From Butyrivibrio sp. INlla18 (GTDB taxonomy: Bacteria > Bacillota > Clostridia > Lachnospirales > Lachnospiraceae), in contig NZ_FMXK01000004.1 of NCBI RefSeq assembly GCF_900103635.1, positions 186,001 to 250,000 on the forward strand: a stretch of DNA of 64,000 nucleotides, read 5' to 3'. This document shows positions 17,396-25,914 of the stretch, one piece after another (positions within the stretch are counted from its first letter, which is position 1; each line of letters begins with the position of its first letter). The position numbers and the translations under genes were made by a program. The notes below the pieces were generated by a model, which made no database searches, was not told the DNA's origin, and was given only the letters and a program-made list of their open reading frames with translations.

Positions 17396-18125
17396 CGATG
17401 TACATACCTTCTTCCTCGTCCTCTATGATGACGCCTTTTTTCATGGTGATAACTCTCTTCTTCATGGCATTAACGATCTCTCTGTTGTGAGTTACAACGA
17501 TAACTGTTGTGCCATTCTCATTGATCTGCTCCATGAGTTTCATGATCTCCCATGAATTGTTTGGATCGAGATTTCCTGTAGGCTCATCGGCCAAAAGAAT
17601 TGTTGGCTTATTTACCAAAGCTCTGGCAAGAGCAACTCTTTGCTGCTCACCACCCGAAAGCTGATTTATCTTATTTTTGTACTTACCAGCAAGGTTAACT
17701 GTCGCAAGAATTGATGGAACATTTCTCTTGATCTCCCTTGTTGGAGTCTGAACGATCCTCTGTGCAAAGGCAACGTTCTCATAAACATTTCTGTCCTTAA
17801 GAAGACGGAAATCCTGGAACACGATTCCAAGGTTACGTCTGAACTTAGGAATCTTTCTGTGTTTGATCTTCTTTAAGTTGTAACCAAGAACAGTGATCTC
17901 ACCGTCTGTTGGTACAAGTTCTCTAAGTAAAAGCTTTATAAGTGTAGACTTACCAGATCCACTATCACCTACGATAAATACGAACTCACCTCTTTTTATG
18001 TGAAGAGTGACCCCGTTTAATGCAGGTGCACCTGTAGAATATGACTTAGTGACATTCTCCAGGGTGATGACTTCATCATCAGGAATCTGTCTAGAAGTCC
18101 TTCTTTTTCTGTATCCTTTTTCCAT
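17385..18125 (-). CDS. ftsE: FtsE ATPase of the FtsEX complex
   Basis: A 246-residue ABC ATPase, slightly longer than usual because of an N-terminal basic extension (MEKGYRKRRTSRQ). It has Walker A VGDSGSGKSTLIKLL (about residues 53-67), the Q-loop VFQDFRLL, signature LSGGEQQRVALARAL (about 160-174), Walker B ILLADEPTGNLD and the switch His in VVTHNREIV. It powers FtsX-controlled cell-wall cleavage. It is the second gene after the PucR-type regulator (13-base gap) and has an AGGAG site. Confidence 0.94.
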   Translation of the reverse strand: MEKGYRKRRTSRQIPDDEVITLENVTKSYSTGAPALNGVTLHIKRGEFVFIVGDSGSGKSTLIKLLLRELVPTDGEITVLGYNLKKIKHRKIPKFRRNLGIVFQDFRLLKDRNVYENVAFAQRIVQTPTREIKRNVPSILATVNLAGKYKNKINQLSGGEQQRVALARALVNKPTILLADEPTGNLDPNNSWEIMKLMEQINENGTTVIVVTHNREIVNAMKKRVITMKKGVIIEDEEEGMYIDED

Positions 18126-18138
18126 ACCTATCTCCTGA

Positions 18139-19221
18139 TCAAGTAAACTTTTCCATGTACTTCATGTATCTTACAACCATAAGAGCAATTTTGAAAGTGA
18201 TGGCATCATCAAATACTCTAAGGTCAAGTCCTGTGCTCTTCTGAAGCTTATCCAGTCTATACACGAGTGTATTTCTGTGGATAAAGAGCTGTCTTGATGT
18301 CTCTGACACGTTCAAGCTGTTCTCAAAGAATTTATCGATAGTTGTAAGTGTCTCCTGATCGAAATCATCAGGATTTCTGCCGCCGAATATCTCTTTGATA
18401 AACATCTTGCAAAGAGGAATAGGAAGCTGATAAATAAGTCTTCCGATACCAAGCTCGCTGTAGCAGATAACTTTGCGCTCGTCAAAGAATATCTTTCCAA
18501 CATCAAGAGCCATCTTTGCTTCTTTGTAGGAACGGCTGACCTCTTTGATCTCCCCGACAACTGTTCCATATGCAATTCTTACTCCTGAAAGTCCCTCTTT
18601 TTCAAGAGTTGCAAGCATCTCTTCTGCAACCTTAGCGATCTCGCCAGGCTTGCCAAGATCAGTAACATCCTTGACTACGATAATATTATCTTCATCAACT
18701 TCTGTAACGAAGTCTGTTCCGTTGCCAAAATGAGTTCTTGCAACTTCAAGGGCATTGTTGTCCCTTCCGTTCATAGACTCAACGATCATAGCAACTCTCT
18801 TAGCGTCAGTCTGGATATGAAGCTTCTTGGCTCTGCTATAGATATCAACCAAAAGAAGATTATCAAGAAGAAGGTTCTTGATAAAGTTATCCTTGTCAAA
18901 TCTCTCCTTGTAAGCCACAAGAAGACTCTGGATCTGATATGCGATCATCTTGCCGAGCATATAAACATGCTCACCTGAACCTGTGCAGATCAGAATGTAT
19001 TCAAGCTGCTGTTCATCATATATCTTGAAATACTGAAAGCCCTGGATCTCCTGTGAATCAGCGGGTGAGTCAACGAAATCTCTGGCTACAGCTGTTACAT
19101 TGCCAATATCGCTGGCTGTAGCTGCAACCTCCTTACCATCAGTATCAAGCACATAGAGATCAACATGCGCTATGTTTTTTAACCCATCAATGGTGTTCTG
19201 AAGAATTTGATTCGAAATCAT
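18139..19221 (-). CDS. PucR/CdaR-like transcriptional regulator
   Basis: A 360-residue protein. The N-terminal part (about 1-120) looks like a sensory domain of the sugar-diacid or PAS type. The centre (about 165-280) resembles the GGDEF-like domain of CdaR. The end (about 295-355) holds the PucR helix-turn-helix, with NVSETSRQLFIHRNTLVYRL and LDLRVFDDAITFKIAL. The effector is unknown. It stands immediately before ftsE with a 13-base gap, so it may be cotranscribed with, and possibly regulate, the wall-hydrolase operon. A dyad (19281-19321) in its upstream region is a candidate operator. Confidence 0.82.
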   Translation of the reverse strand: MISNQILQNTIDGLKNIAHVDLYVLDTDGKEVAATASDIGNVTAVARDFVDSPADSQEIQGFQYFKIYDEQQLEYILICTGSGEHVYMLGKMIAYQIQSLLVAYKERFDKDNFIKNLLLDNLLLVDIYSRAKKLHIQTDAKRVAMIVESMNGRDNNALEVARTHFGNGTDFVTEVDEDNIIVVKDVTDLGKPGEIAKVAEEMLATLEKEGLSGVRIAYGTVVGEIKEVSRSYKEAKMALDVGKIFFDERKVICYSELGIGRLIYQLPIPLCKMFIKEIFGGRNPDDFDQETLTTIDKFFENSLNVSETSRQLFIHRNTLVYRLDKLQKSTGLDLRVFDDAITFKIALMVVRYMKYMEKFT

Positions 19222-19280
19222 TTTTCACTCTTTCTGCAGTCTTCTATCTGCGAATGGTATACATAGCATTTTAATATAAA

Positions 19281-19321
19281 TGTACAAAAAAATCCACTAT
19301 TTAAAGGGTGTTTTTTGTACA
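19281..19321. promoter_or_regulatory. Inverted repeat between pucR-like and yjfB-like genes
   Basis: TGTACAAAAAAA (19281-19292) and TTTTTTGTACA (19311-19321) form an 11-base dyad centred near 19301, 60 bases before the PucR-like start. A minus-strand TTGACT then a 17-base gap then TACAAA overlaps the right arm. It is a candidate operator for the divergent regulator. Confidence 0.45.
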
Positions 19322-19373
19322 CTTTTCAATTTTCCTAGTCAAAAGTACCAAAAACAGTTCACTCTTTTTGGTA

Positions 19374-19401
19374 TCAACTTACCCTCTAAAGAATCCGATA
19401 T
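19374..19401 (+). promoter_or_regulatory. Sigma-D type promoter of the yjfB-like gene
   Basis: TCAA (19374-19377), a 16-base spacer and TCCGATAT (19394-19401) match the sigma-D consensus TAAA-N15-GCCGATAT at 3 of 4 and 7 of 8 positions. It lies about 47 bases before the ATG of a YjfB-like motility gene, the type of gene expected under this sigma factor. Confidence 0.68.
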
Positions 19402-19448
19402 AATAGATAGGATAAAGTTAAGTGTGCCCTTTGGCACAGGAGGTGAAT

Positions 19449-19637
19449 ATGGATATTCCAGCTTTATCGATGGCTCTTTCCCAAAATCGAATCTTAAATG
19501 ATGTTGGGATTGCTATGCTATCCAAGAACCTTGATTTCATGGAAGATGTAGGAAGTGGATTGGTAGAGAGCATTGATGCTGTCTCAGAACTTTCTGTAAA
19601 TCCTAATATCGGTTCAAACATTGACATTCGTATCTAA
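19449..19637 (+). CDS. YjfB-family putative motility protein
   Basis: A 62-residue protein starting MDIPALSMALSQNRILNDVG, the hallmark of the YjfB family (small proteins associated with motility; the role is not defined). The ATG at 19449 follows CAGGAGGTGA, an optimal ribosome site. The gene is alone on the plus strand between minus-strand genes, has its own sigma-D-type promoter and ends in a strong terminator, so it forms a single-gene motility unit. The middle is a helical, hydrophobic segment and the C-terminus is NPNIGSNIDIRI. No membrane span or signal peptide is evident. Confidence 0.8.
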   Translation: MDIPALSMALSQNRILNDVGIAMLSKNLDFMEDVGSGLVESIDAVSELSVNPNIGSNIDIRI

Positions 19638-19651
19638 TCGAGCCATCACAA

Positions 19652-19679
19652 AAATGCTCCAGGTCTTCCTGGAGCATTT
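19652..19679. terminator. Bidirectional terminator
   Basis: Twelve-base perfect arms (19652-19663, 19668-19679) with a TCTT loop. T-runs follow on the plus strand and a shorter one on the minus strand. It serves the yjfB-like gene and the convergent CPBP gene. Confidence 0.85.
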
Positions 19680-19684
19680 GTTTT

Positions 19685-20611
19685 TTAGTAAGTGTAATTC
19701 GATATATATGCCACAAAGCACATGTATGCCACCGAGATCATTACTGCTATCACAAGAGGCACCGTGATCAGTTTATAGCCTTGCTTTTCGCTCTTACGAA
19801 TGTAGTTAAAATAATCCGTTCTACCCTGAATGTCGGCAATCTTACGGACTATATAAAGCGCTGCAGTAGTAAACACAACAGCCAAGACAAAATAGAATGT
19901 GAGGAGCACCCAGATGCTGTGATCTCCGACCACATTCTCTACGACCACATCTGCTTCACCAACAGTTCCTGATGCAGTGTACATCACTATAACTTCAATG
20001 GTATTGAAAAGCGCATGGGCAATAAATGATGTGAGGACACTTCCAGTTGCCTCAACCAAAAGGCAAAACATTACGCCCATTACCGCACCATATGCAAACT
20101 GATTGAAGTTAAGGTGCATCATTCCAAACAATACTGAAGAAAGAATAATGGAGCCGACTATTCTTCCTGTCTTTTTGTAACTATGGAATATCACCCCTCT
20201 AAATACTATCTCTTCGATAAATGGTCCAATAAGTCCCATTGAAAGGATCATCATCCACATAGGCATAGCAAGAACTTCGTCACTTATAGAGCTTACCATG
20301 TTCTCAACAAAAAACATTGAGATGTAATTCACACATGTAACCAATGGAAAAAGAGCTAAAAGGTAAGCCACAGTAAGTGCCATAGAAGCTGGTTTTATGC
20401 CTCTCATTGGAATAACATTCGATATCTTTTCTCCGCTAAATAAAACTACCGCCAATGTTGGCAATAATATAACAAGCTCACATAGAAGGTTATCCATAAA
20501 AATTGAAAGTGATCTTCCAGTAACTGCATAATAATAGCTGATCAAAAGAACTAAAGCCAAAGTCGCTATTATCATGTAAAGATAAGTTCTGTTGGCACGC
20601 TTATAATCCAT
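19685..20611 (-). CDS. CPBP-family intramembrane protease
   Basis: A 308-residue polytopic membrane protein with about eight hydrophobic segments. It has the CPBP/Rce1 motif FIEEIVFRGVIFHSY (about residues 137-151; EExxxR) and the later MMHLNFNQFAYG (HxxxN type, about 170-180). These are the Glu and His residues of the glutamic-type intramembrane protease fold. The family includes bacteriocin-processing or self-immunity proteins, but nothing here points to a bacteriocin. It follows the CvfB-like gene by 9 bases with AAGGAG, so they are cotranscribed. Confidence 0.88.
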   Translation of the reverse strand: MDYKRANRTYLYMIIATLALVLLISYYYAVTGRSLSIFMDNLLCELVILLPTLAVVLFSGEKISNVIPMRGIKPASMALTVAYLLALFPLVTCVNYISMFFVENMVSSISDEVLAMPMWMMILSMGLIGPFIEEIVFRGVIFHSYKKTGRIVGSIILSSVLFGMMHLNFNQFAYGAVMGVMFCLLVEATGSVLTSFIAHALFNTIEVIVMYTASGTVGEADVVVENVVGDHSIWVLLTFYFVLAVVFTTAALYIVRKIADIQGRTDYFNYIRKSEKQGYKLITVPLVIAVMISVAYMCFVAYISNYTY

Positions 20612-20620
20612 ATTTTCTCC

Positions 20621-21454
20621 TTACTTCCTGATAATGGAATCTTTGCCTATCTCAACCTTGCCTTCTTTTAAAAGTCTTCCAATAGCTCTCTTAAACTCAT
20701 TTTTACTCATATGCGTCTTTTCCCTGATAAGCTCAGGTGATGCCTTATCTGTGAAAGGAAGCTTCCCTCCATTATCATCAAGCATCTCAAGAACCTTCTT
20801 GGCGTCATCATCCATCTGAAGATAAGCCTTTTCCCTAATGCTTAAGTTAAGTCTTCCATCCTCTTTGACAGATGTTACTCTGGCGTTAACTTCGTCACCG
20901 ATCTGAATATTGCCATAGAGCTCTTTCTTTGGAATAAGTCCTGAATAGATGTCATCTACCGCAACGAAAGCACCAAAGTTGTCGCTCATCTCGTAGACAG
21001 TTCCGATAACCTTATCATCTTTTGAATAAGGGCTCTTGTCCAAAAGATATTTGTAAACGTTCATTGTTACAGCAAGTCTGCTACTCTTATCGATGTAAAG
21101 GGCACATAGCACCTCGTCACCAACCTTTATCTTGCCCCTTTGCTCTCTAAATGGCATCAGTACGTCTTTTTCAAGACCCCAATCCATAAATGCACCGATC
21201 TTACTGAGTTCTTTTACCCTAAGTCTTCTGACGTCTCCTAACATGATCTTGGGAGTTGTAGTTGTTGCAATAAGTCTGTCGTCTGAATCTTTATATATAA
21301 AGACCTCTATCTCAGAGCCGAGCCTAGCATCTGCTGGAACCTGCTTGCCAGGAAGGAGTACCTTCTCCTCACTGTCCATGCTCTCAGCAAGATATACGCC
21401 GAAATCCACCTCTTTGATTACTACTAGCGTCTGTTTTTCACCTAATTTGATCAT
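20621..21454 (-). CDS. CvfB-like S1-domain RNA-binding protein
   Basis: A 277-residue protein made of tandem S1-like OB folds and a C-terminal winged helix. The segments VIGTVYEMSDNFGAFVAVDD (about 140-160) and GDEVNARVTSVKEDGRLNLS (about 183-202) are S1 signatures. The winged helix covers about 215-277 (FKRAIGRLLKEGKVEI). CvfB proteins bind RNA and affect virulence or stress gene expression in Firmicutes. ATG 21454 follows GGAGGA; the TTG-started form is rejected. It overlaps no neighbour and follows the thioesterase gene closely. Confidence 0.85.
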   Translation of the reverse strand: MIKLGEKQTLVVIKEVDFGVYLAESMDSEEKVLLPGKQVPADARLGSEIEVFIYKDSDDRLIATTTTPKIMLGDVRRLRVKELSKIGAFMDWGLEKDVLMPFREQRGKIKVGDEVLCALYIDKSSRLAVTMNVYKYLLDKSPYSKDDKVIGTVYEMSDNFGAFVAVDDIYSGLIPKKELYGNIQIGDEVNARVTSVKEDGRLNLSIREKAYLQMDDDAKKVLEMLDDNGGKLPFTDKASPELIREKTHMSKNEFKRAIGRLLKEGKVEIGKDSIIRK

Positions 21455-21483
21455 AAGTCCTCCGTTCAAAAAATATAGCGATG

Positions 21484-22218
21484 TCAATTATCACTAACTA
21501 CTAGTTCTACAATGCATACTGGTGAGCCTTCTGTGTTATTTAAGCTCACAGTATATATACTATTATCCACTTCTTTGTTTTTTATAACAACCGGTAAAAG
21601 AATGTCCCCAAGTCTTGCCTGTTTTTTGTACTCGGCGCGCATTGAAGTTACTTTTCTGCTCTTGTCTTCGAGACAGTCTATTGCCATTCTGATGTACTGG
21701 CCGTTATTTACATGGTTATTGGTGTCAAGATTATGCCTTCTTACTACTATTTCTTCGCAGGCTATCTTCTCACCGGTCTCAGGGATCTTGATCTTCCTGT
21801 CTCCATATTCCATCTCAAGCTTATCTTCTAGAGGATAGGCATCTATGATGACTGGAGTTACTCTCACAGGGACATTTTTTTCGAAATCAAATAATGTCCA
21901 TACAGAATTGGCTATGGCAAGTCTCTCGCCATCTTCAGTATCCATAAAGAAATTTCTAAGTCCCAAAGGGCCTTTGAGCATATAAGGAACTGTTCCTATG
22001 GTGACATGCTCGCACAGCTTAGGATATCTATTGATGGTGATCTGCCAGGAGTTTAATACCCAAGCCATATTCTGCTCTCTAAGATACTCCATAGTAGCTG
22101 GACCATCCTGAGTCTGAAAGGTTGAGCAATCCTGAAAGTAATCGATCAGAGATTCAAGGGTAAGCTCTGCGTTACTATCTACTTCACTGTATCTAATTCT
22201 GGAATTAAATGAATACAT
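21484..22218 (-). CDS. Acyl-ACP thioesterase
   Basis: A 244-residue double hot-dog thioesterase that releases fatty acids from acyl carrier protein. The first half has the RIRYSEVDSNAELTLESLID opening and QTQDGPATMEYLREQNMAWV. The second half holds the catalytic region NLDTNNHVNNGQYIRMA near residue 165. ATG 22218 follows GGAG at 9 bases; the upstream TTG is not used. It is the first gene of the thioesterase-cvfB-CPBP run and follows the tRNA-Gln terminator. Confidence 0.87.
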   Translation of the reverse strand: MYSFNSRIRYSEVDSNAELTLESLIDYFQDCSTFQTQDGPATMEYLREQNMAWVLNSWQITINRYPKLCEHVTIGTVPYMLKGPLGLRNFFMDTEDGERLAIANSVWTLFDFEKNVPVRVTPVIIDAYPLEDKLEMEYGDRKIKIPETGEKIACEEIVVRRHNLDTNNHVNNGQYIRMAIDCLEDKSRKVTSMRAEYKKQARLGDILLPVVIKNKEVDNSIYTVSLNNTEGSPVCIVELVVSDN

Positions 22219-22257
22219 GCCTATAGTCTCCAATCGAATTTCCTAATGATATAAAAA

Positions 22258-22283
22258 AAACGAGATTGTTTCCAATCTCGTTT
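22258..22283 (-). terminator. Terminator of tRNA-Gln
   Basis: CGAGATTG/CAATCTCG arms extended by AAA/TTT with a 4-base loop. The minus strand runs into at least eight T. It lies 5 bases after the tRNA 3' end. Confidence 0.88.
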
Positions 22284-22287
22284 CTAG

Positions 22288-22360
22288 CTGGGCTAGTAGG
22301 ATTCGAACCTACGTAATGACGGAGTCAGAGTCCGTTGCCTTACCGCTTGGCGATAGCCCA
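22288..22360 (-). tRNA. tRNA-Gln (anticodon CTG)
   Basis: 73 bases fold as a cloverleaf. The acceptor stem is TGGGCTA/TAGCCCA with discriminator G. The anticodon stem is ACGGA/TCCGT with loop CTCTGAC, giving CTG, which reads CAG. The T arm contains GGTTCGAATCC. CCA is not encoded. Sequence outside the anticodon matches bacterial tRNA-Gln closely. Confidence 0.95.
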
Positions 22361-22373
22361 CCGACAAGAAATG

Positions 22374-22402
22374 ATTATACGTGAGGTTTTAGAAAAATGC
22401 AA
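22374..22402 (-). promoter_or_regulatory. Promoter of tRNA-Gln
   Basis: Minus strand TTGCAT (22397-22402), 17-base spacer and a perfect TATAAT (22374-22379), which ends 13 bases before the mature tRNA 5' end. Its spacer is made of one arm of a long inverted repeat. Confidence 0.8.
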
Positions 22403-22434
22403 GTACTTTTTTCAAATTTTTCTAAAAACCTCAC
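22381..22434 (-). repeat. Long inverted repeat after glnN, overlapping the tRNA-Gln promoter
   Basis: Arms 22381-22398 and 22416-22434 pair over 18 bases with one bulge and a 17-base loop. It lies 35 bases after the glnN stop. No T-run follows on either strand, so it is not a classic terminator, although it may protect the glnN message 3' end. Confidence 0.7.
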
Positions 22435-22469
22435 AATCACTTATTTTATCTACATTTCACGAGATATTA

Positions 22470-24581
22470 TCAGCCTTCAAAAAGAAGATCTGCGTATGTT
22501 GGGAATGGCCAATCCTTTTTGTCAACCAGCATCTCAAGCTTGTCTGCAGGTGTTCTGAGAGCATCCATAACAGGTCTTACCTTATCCTTGTAGAAGAAAG
22601 CAAGCTCTCTGTGGTCTGTAATCTTGCCAGCTTTCTCTTCACATGTCTTGAGCTGATCTAAAGCCTTCTTCATGTTACCGAGCTGAGTCTGGATCTCCTT
22701 CAGTTCATCCTGCTGTACAGTAGCGTCTACGCCTGCTGCCTTGATGGCATTAACATCTGTCGCAAGTCTTCCAGCGTACTTCATAACTGCTGGAATGATC
22801 TGCTTGGAAGCCATATCTATCATTGTAAGTGCTTCGATATTGATAGTCTTAGCATATGTCTCAAAGATGATGTCTTTTCTTGATTCAAGCTCAACCTTTG
22901 TGTATACGCCAAACTTCTCGAAGAGTTCGATTGCCTTCTTGGTTGTAAGGGTATCTGCTGCCTCAATAGTGGACTTGATGTTTGGAAGTCCTCTCTTCTT
23001 GGCCTCTTTTACCCAATCCTCTGAGTATCCATCGCCATTGAAGATGATGCGCTGATGCTCAGTCATGTACTCCTTGATGATGTCATGAACTTCCACATCG
23101 AAATTCTTGGCCTTCTCAAGTCTGTCTGCTGCCTCACAGAAAGCTTCAGCAACGATCGTATTAAGAGTAGTATTTGAGCTTGCCATTGAATCTGATGATC
23201 CAACCATTCTGAACTCAAACTTATTACCAGTAAATGCAAATGGTGATGTACGGTTTCTATCAGTAGCATCCTTCTCAAACTGAGGAAGTGTTGATACACC
23301 AGTCTTGAGCTTGCCACCCTTTTTGCTGGACTTAGCTTCACCAGTCTCGATGAGCTGTCTAACTACGTCCTCAAGCTGCTCGCCAAGGAACACTGACATA
23401 ATAGCTGGAGGAGCCTCATTAGCTCCAAGTCTGTGGTCGTTTCCTACGTCTGAAGCGCTCTGTCTTAAAAGATCTGCATGCTTGTCAACTGCCTTAAGAA
23501 TACAAGCGAGAACAAAGAGGAACTGGATGTTCTTGTTTGGTGTATCACCTGGATCAAGAAGGTTCACACCATCATCTGTGCAAAGAGACCAGTTGTCGTG
23601 CTTACCTGAACCGTTCACACCTGCAAATGGCTTCTCGTGAAGAAGACATCTCATGTGATGGTGCTCAGCCACACGCTTCATTGTCTCCATGATGATCTGG
23701 TTGTGATCAACTGCGATATTAGCTGTCTCATATATTGGAGCAAGCTCGTGCTGTCCAGGAGCAACCTCATTGTGCTGAGTCTTGTCTGGAACGCCAAGCT
23801 TCCATAATTCTACGTTGAGATCTTTCATGAATTCGCCGACTCTCTCACGGATTACACCAAAGTAGTGGTCCTCCATCTCCTGTCCCTTAGGAGCTGGCGC
23901 ACCGAAAAGAGTTCTGCCTGTAAAGATAAGGTCCTCACGCTTCATTGACTTGTCCCAGTCTACAAGGAAGTATTCCTGCTCTGGTCCTACTGAAACGTTA
24001 ACCTTTGTGGCATTTGTATTGCCGAACATTTTGACGATCCTAAGAGCCTGCTTGTTAACAGCCTCCATGGATCTTAAGAGAGGAGTCTTTTTGTCTAAGG
24101 CTTCTCCTGTATATGAACAAAAAGCTGTAGGAATGCATAATGTAACACCAGCTCCTGATTCCTTCAAAAATGCTGGTGATGTAATATCCCAGGTTGTATA
24201 GCCTCTGGCCTCGAATGTTGCTCTAAGACCACCTGAAGGGAATGATGAAGCATCTGGTTCTCCCTTGATAAGTTCTTTTCCAGAAAAAGAAGTAAGCATT
24301 CTTCCATCTTTGTCAGCACTTCCAACAAATGAGTCATGCTTCTCAGCTGTGATTCCAGTAAGTGGCTGGAACCAGTGTGTATAGTGAGTTGCTCCGTTTT
24401 CTACTGCCCATTCCTTCATTGCATTCGCAACTACGTCAGCAGATTCCTTGGAAAGCTCACCACCATGTTCTGTAACACTAACAACTTCTTTGTAGACATT
24501 CTTTGGAAGACGTTCTCTCATCTTAGCAAGAGTAAAGACGTTCTGTCCGAAGATTTCTTCAACATTCACCTTATTGTTCAT
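22470..24581 (-). CDS. glnN: Type III glutamine synthetase
   Basis: A 703-residue GSIII enzyme that makes glutamine from glutamate, ammonia and ATP in the cytoplasm; the length fits the GlnN class and is well above GSI (about 450). It shows the family N-terminus, the active-site region GVNGSGKHDNWSLCTDDG near 325, and EVAPGQHELAPIYE near 268 (Glu/His metal ligands). The ATG at 24581 is preferred to the adjacent TTG; GGAAGGG lies upstream. It is a single gene after the trhP gene and precedes tRNA-Gln. No T-box or other riboswitch was found in its 98-base leader. Confidence 0.96.
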   Translation of the reverse strand: MNNKVNVEEIFGQNVFTLAKMRERLPKNVYKEVVSVTEHGGELSKESADVVANAMKEWAVENGATHYTHWFQPLTGITAEKHDSFVGSADKDGRMLTSFSGKELIKGEPDASSFPSGGLRATFEARGYTTWDITSPAFLKESGAGVTLCIPTAFCSYTGEALDKKTPLLRSMEAVNKQALRIVKMFGNTNATKVNVSVGPEQEYFLVDWDKSMKREDLIFTGRTLFGAPAPKGQEMEDHYFGVIRERVGEFMKDLNVELWKLGVPDKTQHNEVAPGQHELAPIYETANIAVDHNQIIMETMKRVAEHHHMRCLLHEKPFAGVNGSGKHDNWSLCTDDGVNLLDPGDTPNKNIQFLFVLACILKAVDKHADLLRQSASDVGNDHRLGANEAPPAIMSVFLGEQLEDVVRQLIETGEAKSSKKGGKLKTGVSTLPQFEKDATDRNRTSPFAFTGNKFEFRMVGSSDSMASSNTTLNTIVAEAFCEAADRLEKAKNFDVEVHDIIKEYMTEHQRIIFNGDGYSEDWVKEAKKRGLPNIKSTIEAADTLTTKKAIELFEKFGVYTKVELESRKDIIFETYAKTINIEALTMIDMASKQIIPAVMKYAGRLATDVNAIKAAGVDATVQQDELKEIQTQLGNMKKALDQLKTCEEKAGKITDHRELAFFYKDKVRPVMDALRTPADKLEMLVDKKDWPFPTYADLLFEG

Positions 24582-24679
24582 CAATGCATCCCTTCCTTTG
24601 TTTAACTAGCTTACGCTACCCTTGAGTTTACAACAACTGTATTAAAACTTGTAGTATTTTTTGATTTCTTTTGCAAAAA

Positions 24680-25906
24680 TTATTCAGAAGGGATTCTCAA
24701 AATATCGAATTTATCTGGTTTAACCGACAGATCAAGGAAGATTACCTGCTTTGGATGTGGGCAAGAGTCAACACTCTCGCCATCCTCAGTGTACATTCCA
24801 TTTACCTTAGCCTTAACATCTGTTCCATCAGGCTTCATGATCTCTATCTCATCGCCAACCGAGAACTTGTTTCTCTGTTCGATCTTGGCAAAGCCTCTGT
24901 CATCAACCTCACCAACTATTCCAAGATAGATATATTCGTTAACATAAGTATTGTTATCATAGATCTGAGCTTCATCACTAGGTTTGCCAAAATAGAAACC
25001 TGTAGTAAAGAGTCTGTATGTGCATCTTGAGATCTGATCAAGGTACCATGACATGTTCTCTCTGTACTTTTCTTCAGACTCAAAGTAATCATCGATAGCT
25101 TTTCTGTAGGTTCTAGCAACTGTCGCTACATAAAGAGCTGTTTTCATTCTGCCCTCTATCTTGCAACTGTCTACTCCGGCATCCACAAGCTCAGGAATAT
25201 GCTCGATCATGCACAGATCCTTTGAATTGAAGATGTAGGTTCCTCTCTCATTCTCATAAACTGGAAGATATTCGCCAGGTCTCTGCTCCTCAACAACTGC
25301 ATACTTCCATCTGCATGGATGCGTGCAGGCACCTCTGTTAGCATCTCTCCCTGTGAAATAATTAGACAAAAGGCATCTTCCTGAATAGGAAATGCACATA
25401 GCACCGTGAATGAAGCACTCCATTTCAAGATCTTCTGGGATCCTCTCCTTGATCTCTTTGATCTCTCTAAGAGAAAGTTCCCTTGCAGCAACTACTCTCT
25501 TTGCTCCAAGATCATGCCAGAAATTATAAGTCTCGTAGTTTGTATTATTGGCCTGAGTTGATACGTGGATCTCTATCTCAGGACAGATCCTTCTGGCTTT
25601 CATGAAGATACCAGGGTCTGCAATGATGAGCGCGTCTGGCCCTAACTCTTTTAACTCATGGAGATACTTCTCAACGCCATCAAGATCATAGTTGTGAGCA
25701 AGGATATTAACTGTTACGTGAACCCTTACCCCATGGGCATGAGCAAACTCAATTCCCTCTTTCATCTCTTCTGGACTGAAGTTCTTGGCCTTTGCACGAA
25801 GTCCAAAGGCGTCACCACCAATATATACAGCATCAGCACCAAACATTACCGCTGTCTTTAATACTTCCAAACTACTTGCCGGAATCAATAATTCTGGTTT
25901 TTTCAT
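24680..25906 (-). CDS. trhP: U32-family tRNA hydroxylation protein (TrhP-like)
   Basis: A 408-residue U32 protein. The N-terminal TIM-barrel begins PELLIPASSLEVLKTAVMFG (AGADAVYIGG type). The central Cys cluster (ECFIHGAMCISYSGRCLLSN, then RGACTHPCRWKY, about residues 163-200) is the usual iron-sulfur site. VDSCKIEGRMK lies near 245, and a small C-terminal beta domain follows. In Bacillus and E. coli, TrhP-type enzymes hydroxylate tRNA U34, and TrmR then methylates it. The preceding gene here is TrmR-like, which supports this assignment over a true peptidase. There is one U32 gene instead of the Bacillus pair. Confidence 0.87.
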   Translation of the reverse strand: MKKPELLIPASSLEVLKTAVMFGADAVYIGGDAFGLRAKAKNFSPEEMKEGIEFAHAHGVRVHVTVNILAHNYDLDGVEKYLHELKELGPDALIIADPGIFMKARRICPEIEIHVSTQANNTNYETYNFWHDLGAKRVVAARELSLREIKEIKERIPEDLEMECFIHGAMCISYSGRCLLSNYFTGRDANRGACTHPCRWKYAVVEEQRPGEYLPVYENERGTYIFNSKDLCMIEHIPELVDAGVDSCKIEGRMKTALYVATVARTYRKAIDDYFESEEKYRENMSWYLDQISRCTYRLFTTGFYFGKPSDEAQIYDNNTYVNEYIYLGIVGEVDDRGFAKIEQRNKFSVGDEIEIMKPDGTDVKAKVNGMYTEDGESVDSCPHPKQVIFLDLSVKPDKFDILRIPSE

Positions 25907-25914
25907 AAATTACC

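Noticed and set aside
22381..22434. Standard rho-independent terminator of glnN
   Set aside because: No T-run follows the hairpin on either strand; it overlaps the tRNA promoter instead.
24582..24679. T-box or glutamine riboswitch before glnN
   Set aside because: The leader is under 100 bases and shows no T-box motif or paired terminator/antiterminator.
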